In this document: positions 12,978-26,000 of the stretch, piece after piece
Position numbering within the stretch: position 1 is the first letter of the stretch
How the letters are laid out: each line of letters begins with the position of its first letter
NCBI GenBank assembly: GCA_946811695.1
Contig: OX328128.1
Location: 27,994,510 to 28,058,509, forward strand
Reading direction: 5' to 3'
Origin: Gonocerus acuteangulatus
Taxonomy: Eukaryota > Arthropoda > Insecta > Hemiptera > Coreidae
Length of the DNA: 64,000 bases
Notes under the pieces: generated by a model
Databases searched by the model: none
What the model saw: the letters and a program-made list of their open reading frames with translations, nothing else
Told to the model about the DNA's origin: nothing
Translations under genes and position numbers: made by a program

Positions 12978-13793
12978 TCAATATTCGTCAAGGGTATCTT
13001 CATCCCCAGAAGCAGGAGCAAACCCTTCTTCTGTGGCATACAATACTTGACTAATTTTTTCCACTATTTCGCCTCCATCTTTGCTTTCTTGACACACCAA
13101 CTCGATGTCTCTTAATTTCCTAAAGTAAAAATCTCTTTCTTTCTCTAAGCCGTCTGAGACTTGTTTTAAGTTTTCTACTTCGGCGCTCAATTCTTCAGCA
13201 ACAAGAGCGTAGTTGCAATCATCCTTAGCACAATCACCTCTGGATTTGGGCTTCGGTTTCTGTTCTAATCTGTTCGTAAATATGTTTCCGCCACGAATGT
13301 TTTCCTTGGGTTTTAAAGGTTGTTTCTTAAGATTCGTAGATTTTTGTGACTTAAGGGCATTTAAATTATCAGAAGAAACTCCCAGTTTTTCACCTTCTCT
13401 AACACTAAGTGCATCGTATTCTTGGCCATTATAATTAGCATCATAAAACTTTTTGAACCACTGCAAAAACTCAAAATTGTCTTGAAATTTTCCTTTTATC
13501 AGTTTATCAACGGGTATAACCTTATCGACTTGCATTTTCTTAAATGATGCTTGCAATAGTTTATAATTTTGTAAATACTCATGCTCTAGATTAGAATGAA
13601 ATTTTACCTTCTTTATTGGAACAGATCCTGGAAAAAGTAAGTCCATAAATTGACAATAAGCAGCTCCAGAGCACATTTCTTCAACTTTAGTAAAAGTTCC
13701 TTCTAAACTATCATTCACCCACTTTAATAAGTCATGTCGACTAAGATTGTCCTTCGAAACATTTGTAGAATGAACGTTAATAGCCATCTTCAA
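12978..13793 (-). CDS. EB1/MAPRE microtubule plus-end-binding protein, intronless
   Basis: EB proteins track growing microtubule ends and recruit partners carrying SxIP or CAP-Gly motifs. The reading frame is complete, 271 residues, close to the family norm of about 270-290. An N-terminal calponin-homology domain spans ~16-118, with [31 protein letters not shown] and [13 protein letters not shown] basic Ser/Lys/Pro linker (~135-195) follows, then the EB-homology coiled coil (~200-258) with [16 protein letters not shown] and LYATEEGF. The acidic tail ends in DEY, matching the C-terminal EEY/F-type CAP-Gly ligand. There are no introns, although the neighbours are spliced, so it may be an old retrocopy that became the working gene, or an ancestral gene that lost its introns. 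AATAAA lies on the minus strand at 12924-12929. It is divergent from the ZAD gene. Confidence 0.93.
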   Translation of the reverse strand: MKMAINVHSTNVSKDNLSRHDLLKWVNDSLEGTFTKVEEMCSGAAYCQFMDLLFPGSVPIKKVKFHSNLEHEYLQNYKLLQASFKKMQVDKVIPVDKLIKGKFQDNFEFLQWFKKFYDANYNGQEYDALSVREGEKLGVSSDNLNALKSQKSTNLKKQPLKPKENIRGGNIFTNRLEQKPKPKSRGDCAKDDCNYALVAEELSAEVENLKQVSDGLEKERDFYFRKLRDIELVCQESKDGGEIVEKISQVLYATEEGFAPASGDEDTLDEY

Positions 13794-14034
13794 TTGAAAA
13801 AATAGCTCAAGTATGTTAGCGATGCAAACTACGAGTCAAATAACCTATCTATTTAATAACAACTGCTATCGCACGTTACGTGTTTTTATTGCAGTGGCAA
13901 CACTGCAAAGGCGGGAGAGATACCGGCTTAGTTGATTACCTGCTCTGTTCAGAGCTGTCACAATCTTAGCTTGGTTTGTGTTCATGTTTGCTTATGTTTA
14001 ATATAAGTGAAGTCGGAAGTTTTCCTCGCGGATA
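13794..14034. promoter_or_regulatory. Bidirectional promoter region, EB1 / ZAD gene
   Basis: Only 241 bp separate the start codons of two divergent genes, so both promoters and 5' UTRs must lie here or in undetected upstream exons. It contains an 8-bp perfect inverted repeat (TTGCAGTG / CACTGCAA, 4-bp spacer) at 13889-13908 and a CACGTTACGTG near-palindrome at 13872-13882. The arms make a plausible dimeric factor site. No TATA box was seen. The assignment is inferred from geometry. Confidence 0.55.
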
Positions 14035-17000
14035 ATGGTTCACGGTCAAAAAGATAGCTCTCTCTGTAGATTTTGTGCCAATAATCAACCAGGTATTGAA
14101 ATATTCAGTGAACTGGGTCGCGAACATCGTTTGTGCTCCAAAATTTTACTATGTCGCTTTCCGTTCGAGGTAAATTGACTTATATCATCATAAACCATGA
14201 TGTCATATTACCCTTGTATACTTTACATCTGAAATTTGGGTTTTAACCAGATATATTATTCTTTTTTACGAAGATTTCTGTAGGAGACATCCTGCCTACG
14301 TTTATATGCTACAATTGTATCAAGAAAATCAACTTATTTGAAGAATTTTTCCGCACAGTATTGGATGTTCAAAAGAAGATTCAAGAAATGATGACTGTTA
14401 CTCAAAATAAAGAAAAGGTTTGTGCAATATCCATCTTTATTAGTATATCTAAACTTATTTTTTCTATTGTACTTTGATCATGAATGTTTTTATATTGTTG
14501 TCTATTATTTAAAACTGCACATGAAACCATAATTTTATTATTGTCATTTTAATTTATCTATAACCTCAATGTTCTGTAAAAATCTCATTTCTTTGTTTCT
14601 CTTAAACAGTCATGTGTTTTAATATTTAATCATTTGAAGGGGTTGGGGCAAAATACTGCCAAGAAACATTTTTAACAAAACTTAACTGTAGCTGCTATAT
14701 GTTGGATATTATGTGAGACTATCAGTTAAAATGGTTAGGGGCAATACAAGATTAAGTAGCTTATAGAGCTTGTAGTCATATTTTAGTAGCATTTGCACCA
14801 TAGACTGATAGTCCCACATAATATCCAACATATAGCAGTTAAAGTTAAGTTTTGTTAAAAATGTTGCTTGGCACTATTTTTACCCAATCCCTTAATTTAT
14901 ACTTGTGTTGATTAATTTTATTTCTTTTGTTGCATGCAGTACTAATTGTTAGAATGTTTTACCTTTCTTGTTGACATTTCATTGGAACAGGTTAAATTTT
15001 AACCAATGGTGCCTTATTCAAATGTATTGCAGCACTGACACTTTTTGTAGGGCATAGTTCCTTTGTTAACATAGCATTGGTGTACATTATTTGCTCAGAG
15101 AGAGCAATCATTTTTCATTGTATTTGAAATGCTAAAGGCAGATGCGACCTTCAAAACAAAAGTTTAATGCACATTAAAGTGTTATAGTTGGACTAATTAA
15201 CTCCTTATTTATTCTTCTTGATCTTTTGAAGAGATACACTAAAAGCAGGATTCCTCATGCAGAGTATGGTTAGTTTAAAAGTCATTTTGAATGTGTATAA
15301 CGATTATTTTGTTGGAAACGGCCAACTTACCAAAGAAATGGTCCTGTAGGAGTATGATCTTGTGTAAAAAAATTAGATATAATGTATTTTTATGTGTATA
15401 AAAATTAACTGTTTAGGTATCCTAACAGGGTGTCAACGATTTAAATCATGATTAAAATAAGTTGGGTTTTAAAAAAAAATCATTGATTTAAACCAATTGA
15501 TTTTATTAAAAAAATTAATATTATATCTATTTTTTGACTTAAATCTAAGTAGTTCTGCCATTTTTCAGCCATTTCAACATTTCGTTTTATTTTTGTCCCT
15601 AGTGCCTACCCTCACTTGACCGTTCTTATCTATTCAAAGCAGGGTGTAAAAAAATCATGATTTTTTTTAAAAAATCGGATTTATTTGATTTAAATCAGAT
15701 TTTTTTTATTTAAATCGGATTTTTTTGATTTTTTTACTAAAATTGGATTTAAAAAAGAAATCAAACTTTTTAAAAGTATCTAGTCTGCATAGAGAGCTGG
15801 TTATTACCTAGTTGTTCATTATATAAACCTGTAACTAAAATATTTGTTTATTTACAATGGAAATAATGAAATAACTATTCTAAAGTTTTTTGTCTTAAGT
15901 GGATAATTTCGGGAGCACAGTAGTTTTGACGGATCATATATCCGTCAATACTGACCGAAGTATTGACGGATATATGATCCGTCAAAACTACTGTGCTCCC
16001 GAAATTATCCACTTAAGACAAAAAACTTTAGAATAGTTATTTCATTATTTCCATTGTAAATAAACAAATATTTTAGTTACAGGTTTATATAATGAACAAC
16101 TAGGTAATAACCAGCTCTCTATGCAGACTAGATACTTTTAAAAAGTTTGATTTCTTTTTTAAATCCAATTTTAGTAAAAAAATCAAAAAAATCCGATTTA
16201 AATAAAAAAAATCTGATTTAAATCAAATAAATCCGATTTTTTAAAAAAAATCATGATTTTTTTACACCCTGCTTTGAATAGATAAGAACGGTCAAGTGAG
16301 GGTAGGCACTAGGGACAAAAATAAAACGAAATGTTGAAATGGCTGAAAAATGGCAGAACTACTTAGATTTAAGTCAAAAAATATATATAATATTAATTTT
16401 TTTAATAAAATCAATTGGTTTAAATCAATGATTTTTTTTTAAAACCCAACTTATTTTAATCATGATTTAAATCGTTGACACCCTGTTAGGATACCTAAAC
16501 AGTTAATTTTTATACACATAAAAATACATTATATCTAATTTTTTTACACAAGATCATACTCCTACAGGACCATTTCTTTGGTAAGTTGGCCGTTTCCAAC
16601 AAAATAATCGTTATACACATTCAAAATGACTTTTAAACTAACCATACTCTGCATGAGGAATCCTGCTTTTAGTGTATCTCTTCAAAAGATCAAGAAGAAT
16701 AAATAAGGAGTTAATTATTCCAACTATAACACTTTAATGTGCATTAAACTTTTGTTTTGAAGGTCGCATCTGCCTTTAGCATTTCAAATACAATGAAAAA
16801 TGATTGCTCTCTCTGAGCAAATAATGTACACCAATGCTATGTTAACAAAGGAACTATGCCCTACAAAAAGTGTCAGTGCTGCAATACATTTGAATAAGGC
16901 ACCATTGGTTAAAATTTAACCTGTTCCAATGAAATGTCAACAAGAAAGGTAAAACATTCTAACAATTAGTACTGCATGCAACAAAAGAAATAAAATTAAT

Positions 17001-20000
17001 CAACACAAGTATAAATTAAGGGATTGGGTAAAAATAATACCCGCTTTTACAACCTAGCCCGCTTTTACAACCTAGCAATCCACTTCTTTCATCTTCACCG
17101 ACTTACCGCCTCCTCCCCCTCCCCGTCATAACTATAAAAAACCCCTGTGTAGTTGCTGTCCTTCATACTTTCAACCATGGTTACACCTAAGTATCTTGGA
17201 GGTCTTCCTCCCTCCCCCCTAGGCATTCTCTAGTGGCACGTATCTGTATATTGATTATTATAAATTGTATTCACCTATAAAATAGATTGAGTATCTCACA
17301 AGATAAAATTTTTTTTTTTTTAAAAATGTTAGTTTTTGTACTGTTTACTTACTACTTTCTACATGCTGTTTACTTTCCAACTACCGTATTTTCATTGTTT
17401 AAAAATAAGATTGGTTCTAATCATTGTCTTGATGTATATACTACGCTCATTTCTGCCTGTTTTTTTACTTATAATTTGTATATATTTTATAGCTGAAGAA
17501 GGCTGCCAATGTGCAAACGTCCAAATACAGATTTCTTCCTGAAAGTCTGACGTTTTTTGTCCTAGCCGAATCCCAACTATACCTTGTCTTCGTATCTCTA
17601 CAACGGCTAACTTCTTCTCAATATTTTATAGTGTTTAATGTATTTGGTTACTACTACTAAATATTTTGAATTTTATTTTACATGAACATCCGCTCCCTAT
17701 TAATCACGTATAATAACATATTTATTTAAAGCTTTGAACAAAAACGCCAGTTTGTCGGCCTTTTCACATCTAATTAGGTAGTTTCTCATTTGACTGTGAA
17801 ACAAACCAAGGGTTGAAAACATTCATTCCACTGCAGAAGTTGGCTTTCATGTCATAAGCTGCTCTATTATTAACAGTTCTTTTGAGGAAACACAATATTT
17901 TAAGGCCGAAGAAGACTTCCACCAATTTAAAGCATTCACTTCGCCCTCTACCTGCCAATCTCTTTTATCTTAAACTTAAAAGGTGCAGATGCAGAATTAA
18001 AAAACGAAGAAAGGGTCATAAAAGAAACAGACTTTGAATCAGGGTGTCAATGATTTAAATCAATTGATTTAAATCAGTGATTTAAATCATGATTAAAATC
18101 ATTTGATTTAAATCATGATTAAAATCATTTGATTTTTTTTAAAAAAATCATTGATTTCATAAAAAAAAAAATTGATTTAAACCAATTGATTCTATTAACA
18201 AAAATTATTATTATATATTTTTTAACTTTAGTTTATTTTTTATCTTAAATCTAACTAGTTCTGCCTTTTTTTCAGCCATTTCAACATTTTGTCTTTATTT
18301 TTGTCCCTAGAGCCTACCCTAACTTGACCGTTCTCATCTATTCAAAGTCTGTTTCTTTTATGACCCTTTCTTTGTTTTTAATTCTGCAAATAAATCTCCT
18401 TTTAACGTTAAGATAAAACAGATTGGCAGGTAGTGGGCGAAGTGAATGCTTTAAATTGGTGGAAGTCTTCGTCGGCGTTACAATATTGTATTTCCTCAAA
18501 AGAACTGTTAATAATTGAGCAGCTTATGATTGGAAAGGCAACTTCTGCAGGGGCTGACAGAATGTTTTCAACCCTTGGTTTTGTTCATAGTCAAACGAGA
18601 AACTACCTAATTAGATGTGAAAAGGCTGACAAACTGGCGTTTTTGTTCAAAGCTTTAAATAAATAATATTACTGTTATTATACGTGATTAATAGGGAACG
18701 GATGGTCATGTAATATAAAATTCAAAATAAGCACATATATATTTAATTATTTATAATAAAATATGTAATAAAATATTGAAAATATTTAGTAAACAAATAC
18801 CTTAAACACTATAAAATATTGAAAAGAAAAGCGTAAATAATAAGTAGGAACTCTGTTATTATTAATGGAAAGAACAAAAGTCTAGAACAAAATGACTAAA
18901 AACTGTTTAACATATTGAAAAATAAAGCAAAAATAAATATTAGGAATTCATTACAAAAAGGGGAAAAAGTTGAAAATTTCTACAGATGAACATTATTTTG
19001 AAATTTTCAAACGTGAAATGTTGCAGGTCTGATCTGAGTATACTTTTGAAGCGTCTGAATTATCCTTCAATATCTACGACTACAATCAACTCCTCTGAAG
19101 AGTGGGATTCAACTAAACTGTTAATCGTTTTGCCGCTATGGATATACCCAATAATGTGGATATTTTTCCACCCAGGGTTTTTTTCTGGACTGTCTTTTCA
19201 CTTTATTTTTAATCGATTCTCAGTATCTCCTTCTAAAACCTGGATTTTGTCTATTACTCTCGTATGATTCTAATGCTATCCACTAACAACATGCCTATTT
19301 CATCTAGTATTAACATAGTATATATATAGCCACCTCCTTGGAATTAGAAAAGATACAGTCACCTAGACTCAATGTGTAAAGTTTTATTTCCTTTCTCAGT
19401 TTTGTTTTATTTCTTCAATTACAATTTTTTTTTTTAATTTATTTATTTTACTTTAAGAGCTGCACAGCAATGGTGATCTGCCCTAAACGAATTTATATAA
19501 AATATAATAAATTATAAGCCAAGGATCAGTAACAAAGTTAAAAAATAAAGGATATGGAGAATGAATAATAAATAAAAATAAAGAAAAGAAGAATAATAAA
19601 AAATAATAAAGAAATATATAAGCAATTAATAAAATAAATAAATACAGAATTAAATGTATAATTTTAATGGTAATAATAAATAGTAACCATAATGATATTT
19701 GTAGGGTTGAAATTTGAGGTATATTATCCTGAAATAAGAAACTTTGACTTGGGAGTTATGTGTGGTATAACTATATTTTATTATATGCCTTTGTCGTCTT
19801 TAAGTATGTCAGTATGGTCTCAATATGTGGGCTCCTATCAGATAACAGTTCACTGCGGGTTTGAGGAATCTGTAAGTTGTCTCTTTTAAGGCAGTCTGTT
19901 AGTAAGTGTTTTACAGTTAAAAGTACGTTGCATGCCTCACATAGTGGTTTGTCTTGTCCAATCCTGTCGTGTTAGTGTGATGGAGATTCCGGGGCTCTGA

Positions 20001-23000
20001 ATGAAAGGCAGCGTGTAAGTGGTAGTGTATATTGATAGGACAACTGGCCTGGAAGGGAAGAGTGATAGAGGGAGAGTGGAGAGTGACGAGCGTGGAGTCT
20101 AGCAGAGAGTCGTGGAGAGTGAGGGGGGATAGGATCTAGCCCCGCCTAAACAGGCAGGTAGGATTGGGGAATTATAGTGCAATGCAGATCTCTAGCTGCT
20201 CATGTTCAATATTATATGTTCAATATTGCTAGTGTCTGGGTTCCTTTCTTTTCCATGATTTTCCTCACAGTTAGTATTACTTCATCGCGCCTTGTCCTTA
20301 GTTCTCCTGACGAATATGGCTGTATACTGCACTTTATCTTGTGTGCAGTACCACGTTGCTTGCCATCTATTCAGTATAGTGTGTGTTATTTTTATTTGTA
20401 AGTCTTGTGATGTAAGTAAGTGCTGGTCATGCAGGCGACTAGTTGCAGCAAGTTCTGCTTGTTCGTCTGGTTTTGAAGTCTCTCCAAGGTTCTCATGACC
20501 AGGAACCCACACCATTGTTACCATTGTGTGTGTTGGTGGTGTAGATGTTCTTTAAGGAGAGTAAACAACTTAAGGAGTCTGTGCCCAGTATTATGTGTGG
20601 TATTGTAGTCTGTACGTTGGATAGGCCCAAAAGTAAAGTGCTCTGCTGTATATATACTTGCATCTACTGGGAGGCTGATGTTGTATATACTTTCTCCTAA
20701 AACAGCAGCTGCACTCATGCCATTTGCTGTTTTGGACCCATCCGTGTATATTATTGGAGTATTTCCATTAGAACTTGTGAAGTTGTTAAATGAAGCCCTG
20801 TAGTAATTTTGAGATGATGCGTCGGCTTTTTTAAATTTTTTCATAGTCAAGTCGATTCTTAGGTTGTTTACTCTCAAGGTGGGATTGAGAGGTTTCTGTA
20901 AGGATATGTAGGTGTATTGATCAATGTAGCATTTTCTGTGCTTTCGTGGAATCGGATTAGGAGTGGTTTTTGCCTTGGTTGTTCCTGTATATATTTATTC
21001 ATAAAAGGGTTGTTTAAAAACGTGTTGATGGAACAGGTGTTTAAAGTTTTCGATCTCACGATAAATTTAAGACATATTATCCAACGTCGATAATCCAATT
21101 ACGGTTCTCCAGATTCTGAATAAAAGCTACTTATTGGACTCGACCTAAAAGCTCCCGTTGCAAGTCTTATACCTGTGTTGTGTATTGTGTCTAATGCTTT
21201 TAGTGTTTTCGAACTGGCAGATGAATATGCTATGCAGCCGTAATCCAGCAAAGGCCTGGTGAAGGCTCTTTAACACTTTAGCATGGTACATTTGTCAGCT
21301 CCCCATTTAGTATTGCAAAGAATTCTTAAGAAATCCAGCGATTTATTACGTTTGTTAAGAATACTTGTGATATGGGGTCCTCATGTTAGTTTTTGGTCTA
21401 ATGTCATTCCAAGGAATTTTAATATGTCGCTGTGTTTAATGTTCGTGTTATTAAGCTTTAAATTTGGTGCTGGGAGGTTGCAAAATAAAAAGAATATTAA
21501 AATATGTAACAAACATATATATTTATGGCAGAATATGTAAAAGTATGGAGTTTTGAAGAATTACATCAATACTTACGATTTACAAATCAGAAAAAATATG
21601 TAAATATAATAACATCTGTTCCCTAGCGATTAATATTTCTGTAAAGCTTCATTTCTAAAGTCTTTGTTTTAAAATTTGAAAATTAAGTTAATTTGAATAT
21701 ATACAGGGGTCGAAATTGTTCTATATTTTGAGACCAGAGTTTCTGTACAGTTAAATTTAATGTCTTTGATCGCTGAAGACATTAAATTTAACTGCACAGA
21801 AACTCTGGTCTCAAAATATAGGACAATTTCGACCCCTGTATATATTCAAATTAACTTAATTTTCAAATTTTAATGTCTTTAATCGCTGAATCGGCGCTAA
21901 TGGCCCAGATGTCGCTGCGCCGTAAAATAAAATAAAATAAAATTTAATCGCTGAAAACTAAAGATTTTCGTTGATTTAAGTAATTAAATTTACAGAAATT
22001 CCGATCTCAAAATATAGGACAACTTCAACCCCTGTATATGTATAACAGGGGTTGAAGTTGTCCTATATTTTATATATAAGAGAAACAGACTTTGAATAGA
22101 TGAGAACGGTCAAGTTAGGGTAGGCTCTAGGGACAAAAATAAAGACAAAATGTTGAAATGGCTGAAAAAAAGGCAGAACTAGTTAGATTTAAGATAAAAA
22201 ATAAACTAAAGTTAAAAAATATATAATAATAATTTTTGTTAATAGAATCAATTGGTTTAAATCAATTTTTTTTTTTATGAAATCAATGATTTTTTTAAAA
22301 AAAATCAAATGATTTTAATCATGATTTAAATCACTGATTTAAATCAATTGATTTAAATCATTGACACCCTGATTCAAAGTCTGTTTCTTTTATGACCCTT
22401 TCTTCGTTTTTTAATTCTGCATCTGCACCTTTTAAGTTTAAGATAAAAGAGATTGGCAGGTAGAGGGCGAAGTGAATGCTTTAAATTGGTGGAAGTCTTC
22501 TTCGGCCTTAAAATATTGTGTTTCCTCAAAAGAACTGTTAATAATAGAGCAGCTTATGACATGAAAGCCAACTTCTGCAGTGGAATGAATGTTTTCAACC
22601 CTTGGTTTGTTTCACAGTCAAATGAGAAACTACCTAATTAGATGTGAAAAGGCCGACAAACTGGCGTTTTTGTTCAAAGCTTTAAATAAATATGTTATTA
22701 TACGTGATTAATAGGGAGCGGATGTTCATGTAAAATAAAATTCAAAATATTTAGTAGTAGTAACCAAATACATTAAACACTATAAAATATTGAGAAGAAG
22801 TTAGCCGTTGTAGAGATACAAAGACAAGGTATAGTTGGGATTCGGCTAGAACAAAAAACGTCAGACTTTCAGGAAGAAATCTGTATTTGGACGTTTGCAC
22901 ATTGGCAGCCTTCTTCAGCTATAAAATATATACAAATTATAAGTAAAAAAACAGGCAGAAATGAGCGTAGTATATACATCAAGACAATGATTAGAACCAA

Positions 23001-26000
23001 TCTTATTTTTAAACAATGAAAATACGGTAGTTGGAAAGTAAACAGCATGTAGAAAGTAGTAAGTAAACAGTACAAAAACTAACATTTTTAAAAAAAAAAA
23101 AATTTTATCTTGTGAGATACTCAATCTATTTTATAGGTGAATACAATTTATAATAATCAATATACAGATACGTGCCACTAGAGAATGCCTAGGGGGGAGG
23201 GAGGAAGACCTCGAAGATACTTCGGTGTAACCATGGTTGAAAGTATGAAGGACAGCAACTACACAGGGGTTTTTTATAGTTATGACGGGGAGGGGGAGGA
23301 GGCGGTAAGTCGGTGAAGATGAAAGAAGTGGATTGCTAGGTTGTAAAAGCGGGCTGTAAAAAGGTGTTAGAATTTTGGGACACACAAGTAGAAAAATTGT
23401 CGGGAGCCTGGGAACAAAGGTAAAAGGAGGTCAGGACAATTTATGGAAGACGGCGGAGTAAGTAGGGGAGATGTTTTGTTTGTCCGTTTTGTAATAATGT
23501 TATTGGGGTTTAAGTTAATGTGGACGCATTCGGAAATCTGTCGTTTTTTGGTGTTCCGTTCTGTGAAAAGTATTTTTGTGTCGTCAAAGTTGAATGTGTT
23601 TTTTTGTTATGGCGTGTTTTGCGAGGGCGGATTTGTGTATTTCTTTGTTTTTAATTGTCCGTTTGTGTTGTGTTATGCGGGAGTGAATATAATTTTTGGT
23701 TTCACCTATGTATACTGCATTACAGGAGGGGGTTTGGCAGGGTATTTGGTAAACGCAGTGGGTGGTGCAGTCATAGGGAATGGGATCTTTGAGTTTGGTG
23801 TACAATGTAGTAAGTTTGTTAGTGGTTTTTAACCCAAAGTTTAGTGACGGGAAGACTTTTTTTTTAAAGTCTTTGTGAGTTTTTCAGTCAGTCCTGGTGT
23901 GTATGTCAGGGAACGAAATATCTGGGAGGAGGAGTCAAGAGAGTTATTGGGGAAGGTGGCATTGAAGGATTGGGATTTTATTTGCTTTATAAGCCGGTTT
24001 ATGAGGTTGGGGGGGAATTGGTTTAGTGTTAATATTTCGGTAGCTCTTTTCAAGTTTTTATTGTGGAAGGACTCATGGGATAAAGAAAGGGCGCGGCGAA
24101 GAAGGTTTCGAGCTACATTGATTTTCATGTGGTAAGGATGGGAAGAGTGGAAGTTGAGTAAATGTCCAGAATAAGTAGGTTTTGTATACCAGTTTGTGAT
24201 GATAGTGCCGTCAGTCTGTCTGATTAGTAGAACGTCCAAGTAGGGGAGCTGTTGGTCCTGTTCTGTCTCTACCGTAAATTTTAGTCTGGGGTGATAAGAT
24301 TTGAAACAGTCAAGTATGTCTGTTAGTCTATCGGGGTTTATAATTAACAGGAGGTCATCTACATATTTGCAAATGAAAGATATGTCCTGGGGGAACAGTG
24401 GGACAAAAGTGTTAAGTAAGTCGGTGAGAAGGATCGAAGATACGTCTGGGGATTTTCGGGTTTATGAATTTTGGGGAGACCGTAAGCTCGGGGAGGGAGA
24501 GAATTGTGAGTAATTAATTGGCGGTAGGTCTTTTTGTCTATTTCTTTCAATTGTAAGAGTTGTTTTCTGTGTTCATTAAATAATGTCTTTGTAGAAGTCA
24601 GTGGAAAGGTGGGTGGGATGAACACACAAAACAACTCTTACAATTGAAAGAAATAGACAAAAAGACCTTCCGCCAATTAATTTCTCACAATTCTCTCCCT
24701 CCCCAAGCTTACGGTCTCCCCAAAATTCATAAACCCGAAAATCCCCTCCGACCCATCTTTTCGAATATTAATTCTCCCTCTTCCAAATTAAGTAAATTAT
24801 GGTTTTAGTAGAAAAATTTAATTTAAATAAAAAAAATCCGATTTAAATAAAAAAAATCTGATTTAAATTAAATAAATCCGATTTTTTTGATTTTGATTTT
24901 TTTTTTAAATCATGATTTTTTTACACCCTGTATCCTAATAATTTTACACTAAATCATTTATTATTGTTTGATTAATCAATTGAAGGATTATTATAGGATC
25001 CTTCCATGTTAGAGGGTTCTTGATTATTTTATATGTTGTTCTTTATAAGATCAGGGAGTCCGGAAAGACCAATTTTGAACTGGCATCTTTCAGATTTCTG
25101 ATGGCAATCATTTTTTTTTTTATAGAACATGTTGATTTCTTATTCATAGAGGATTTGGGACAATTGTTTGTTTTAGGAAAAAATACTGAGTACTCATTTA
25201 AGAAAAATTGTTTTTCGAATAGCCTACACATTCGGCATTAAAAAAAAACATCAGTGATATTTAATTAATTTAGGAAGACCATTCTCCATATTTCTTTTAA
25301 GGGGACGTGTATGTATCTGAATTTATTGTATGTAGACAATAAACAAAGCTTAAAAAAATCCAAGCTTTCTTCATACTTCCAAAACTATAAATACTTTTTT
25401 GTTGAGAGGAGATCAGAGACCATTGATGATGCGAACGTAGGGATTGTCGGGGTTGTGAAGTGAAAGGTAAGGAAGTGTTGGCAACTTTCACTTGAAAATG
25501 TAGTTTTATTAAGAAGTAATGACAGAACCCCAACAATCCCTACCTTATAAATACTCTTTTCTCTGCCTTAGGCGGCCCGGTCAAAATGTATGCCTGAGCC
25601 TTTTTGTAGGAAATCCCTCCCTCTCTAAATTTCCTTCACTACCACCACTCTATGCAGAATTTGTGATTATTTCATCGTACAAGTATTTTTATTGATTTGG
25701 CCTTTTTTAAAAACAGCTCTAACAATAGAGTCTAATGTTGAGAATAGCTATAATATGTTTAATGTATTCATGGAAATTTCAGGATTTGAATGGCAAAAAC
25801 CTTTGCCTTAGTGGAATAATAGACTTGAGCCAAGATGGCGATGACAAAGTAAATGAGGAAGTAGCCCATCAAAAAGATATACAGGTTTGTACATTAATCA
25901 TTTTAAATAGCAGATACATTGATTTGTTGCATTTTTTTATATTTAAATGTTAAAAAATGTTGACTTTTGGTGAATACCCACTTTGGGAAATCATGGTAAA

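Larger units (their letters stand above)
17640..18745. repeat. 1.1-kb inverted repeat around hAT transposase ends
   Basis: The left arm (17640-~18150) and right arm (~18235-18745) pair about position 18192. Both carry a copy of the same hAT transposase 3' coding fragment, one on each strand. The centre is made of ATTTAAATCA-type repeats. The arms differ more from each other than those of the 14.9-17.0 kb palindrome. Confidence 0.7.
17053..23358. repeat. 6.3-kb inverted repeat (1.3-kb arms, 3.7-kb spacer)
   Basis: Arms 17053-18336 and 22075-23358 are reverse complements with high identity about centre 20205.5. For example, the frames 17287-17496 (+) and 22915-23124 (-) encode identical peptides, as do 17770-17958 (-) and 22453-22641 (+). 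Each arm contains the Penelope 3' region and a hAT fragment. The spacer holds a LINE remnant and smaller palindromes. Confidence 0.88.

Noticed and set aside
13213..13434. 73-residue plus-strand frame
   Set aside because: Antisense shadow of EB1.
20177..20498. Plus-strand frames of 68-74 residues
   Set aside because: They lie antisense to the LINE RNase H remnant.
23443..23832. 129-residue plus-strand reading frame
   Set aside because: It lies antisense over the GIY-YIG domain of the Penelope-like element, which explains the region better.
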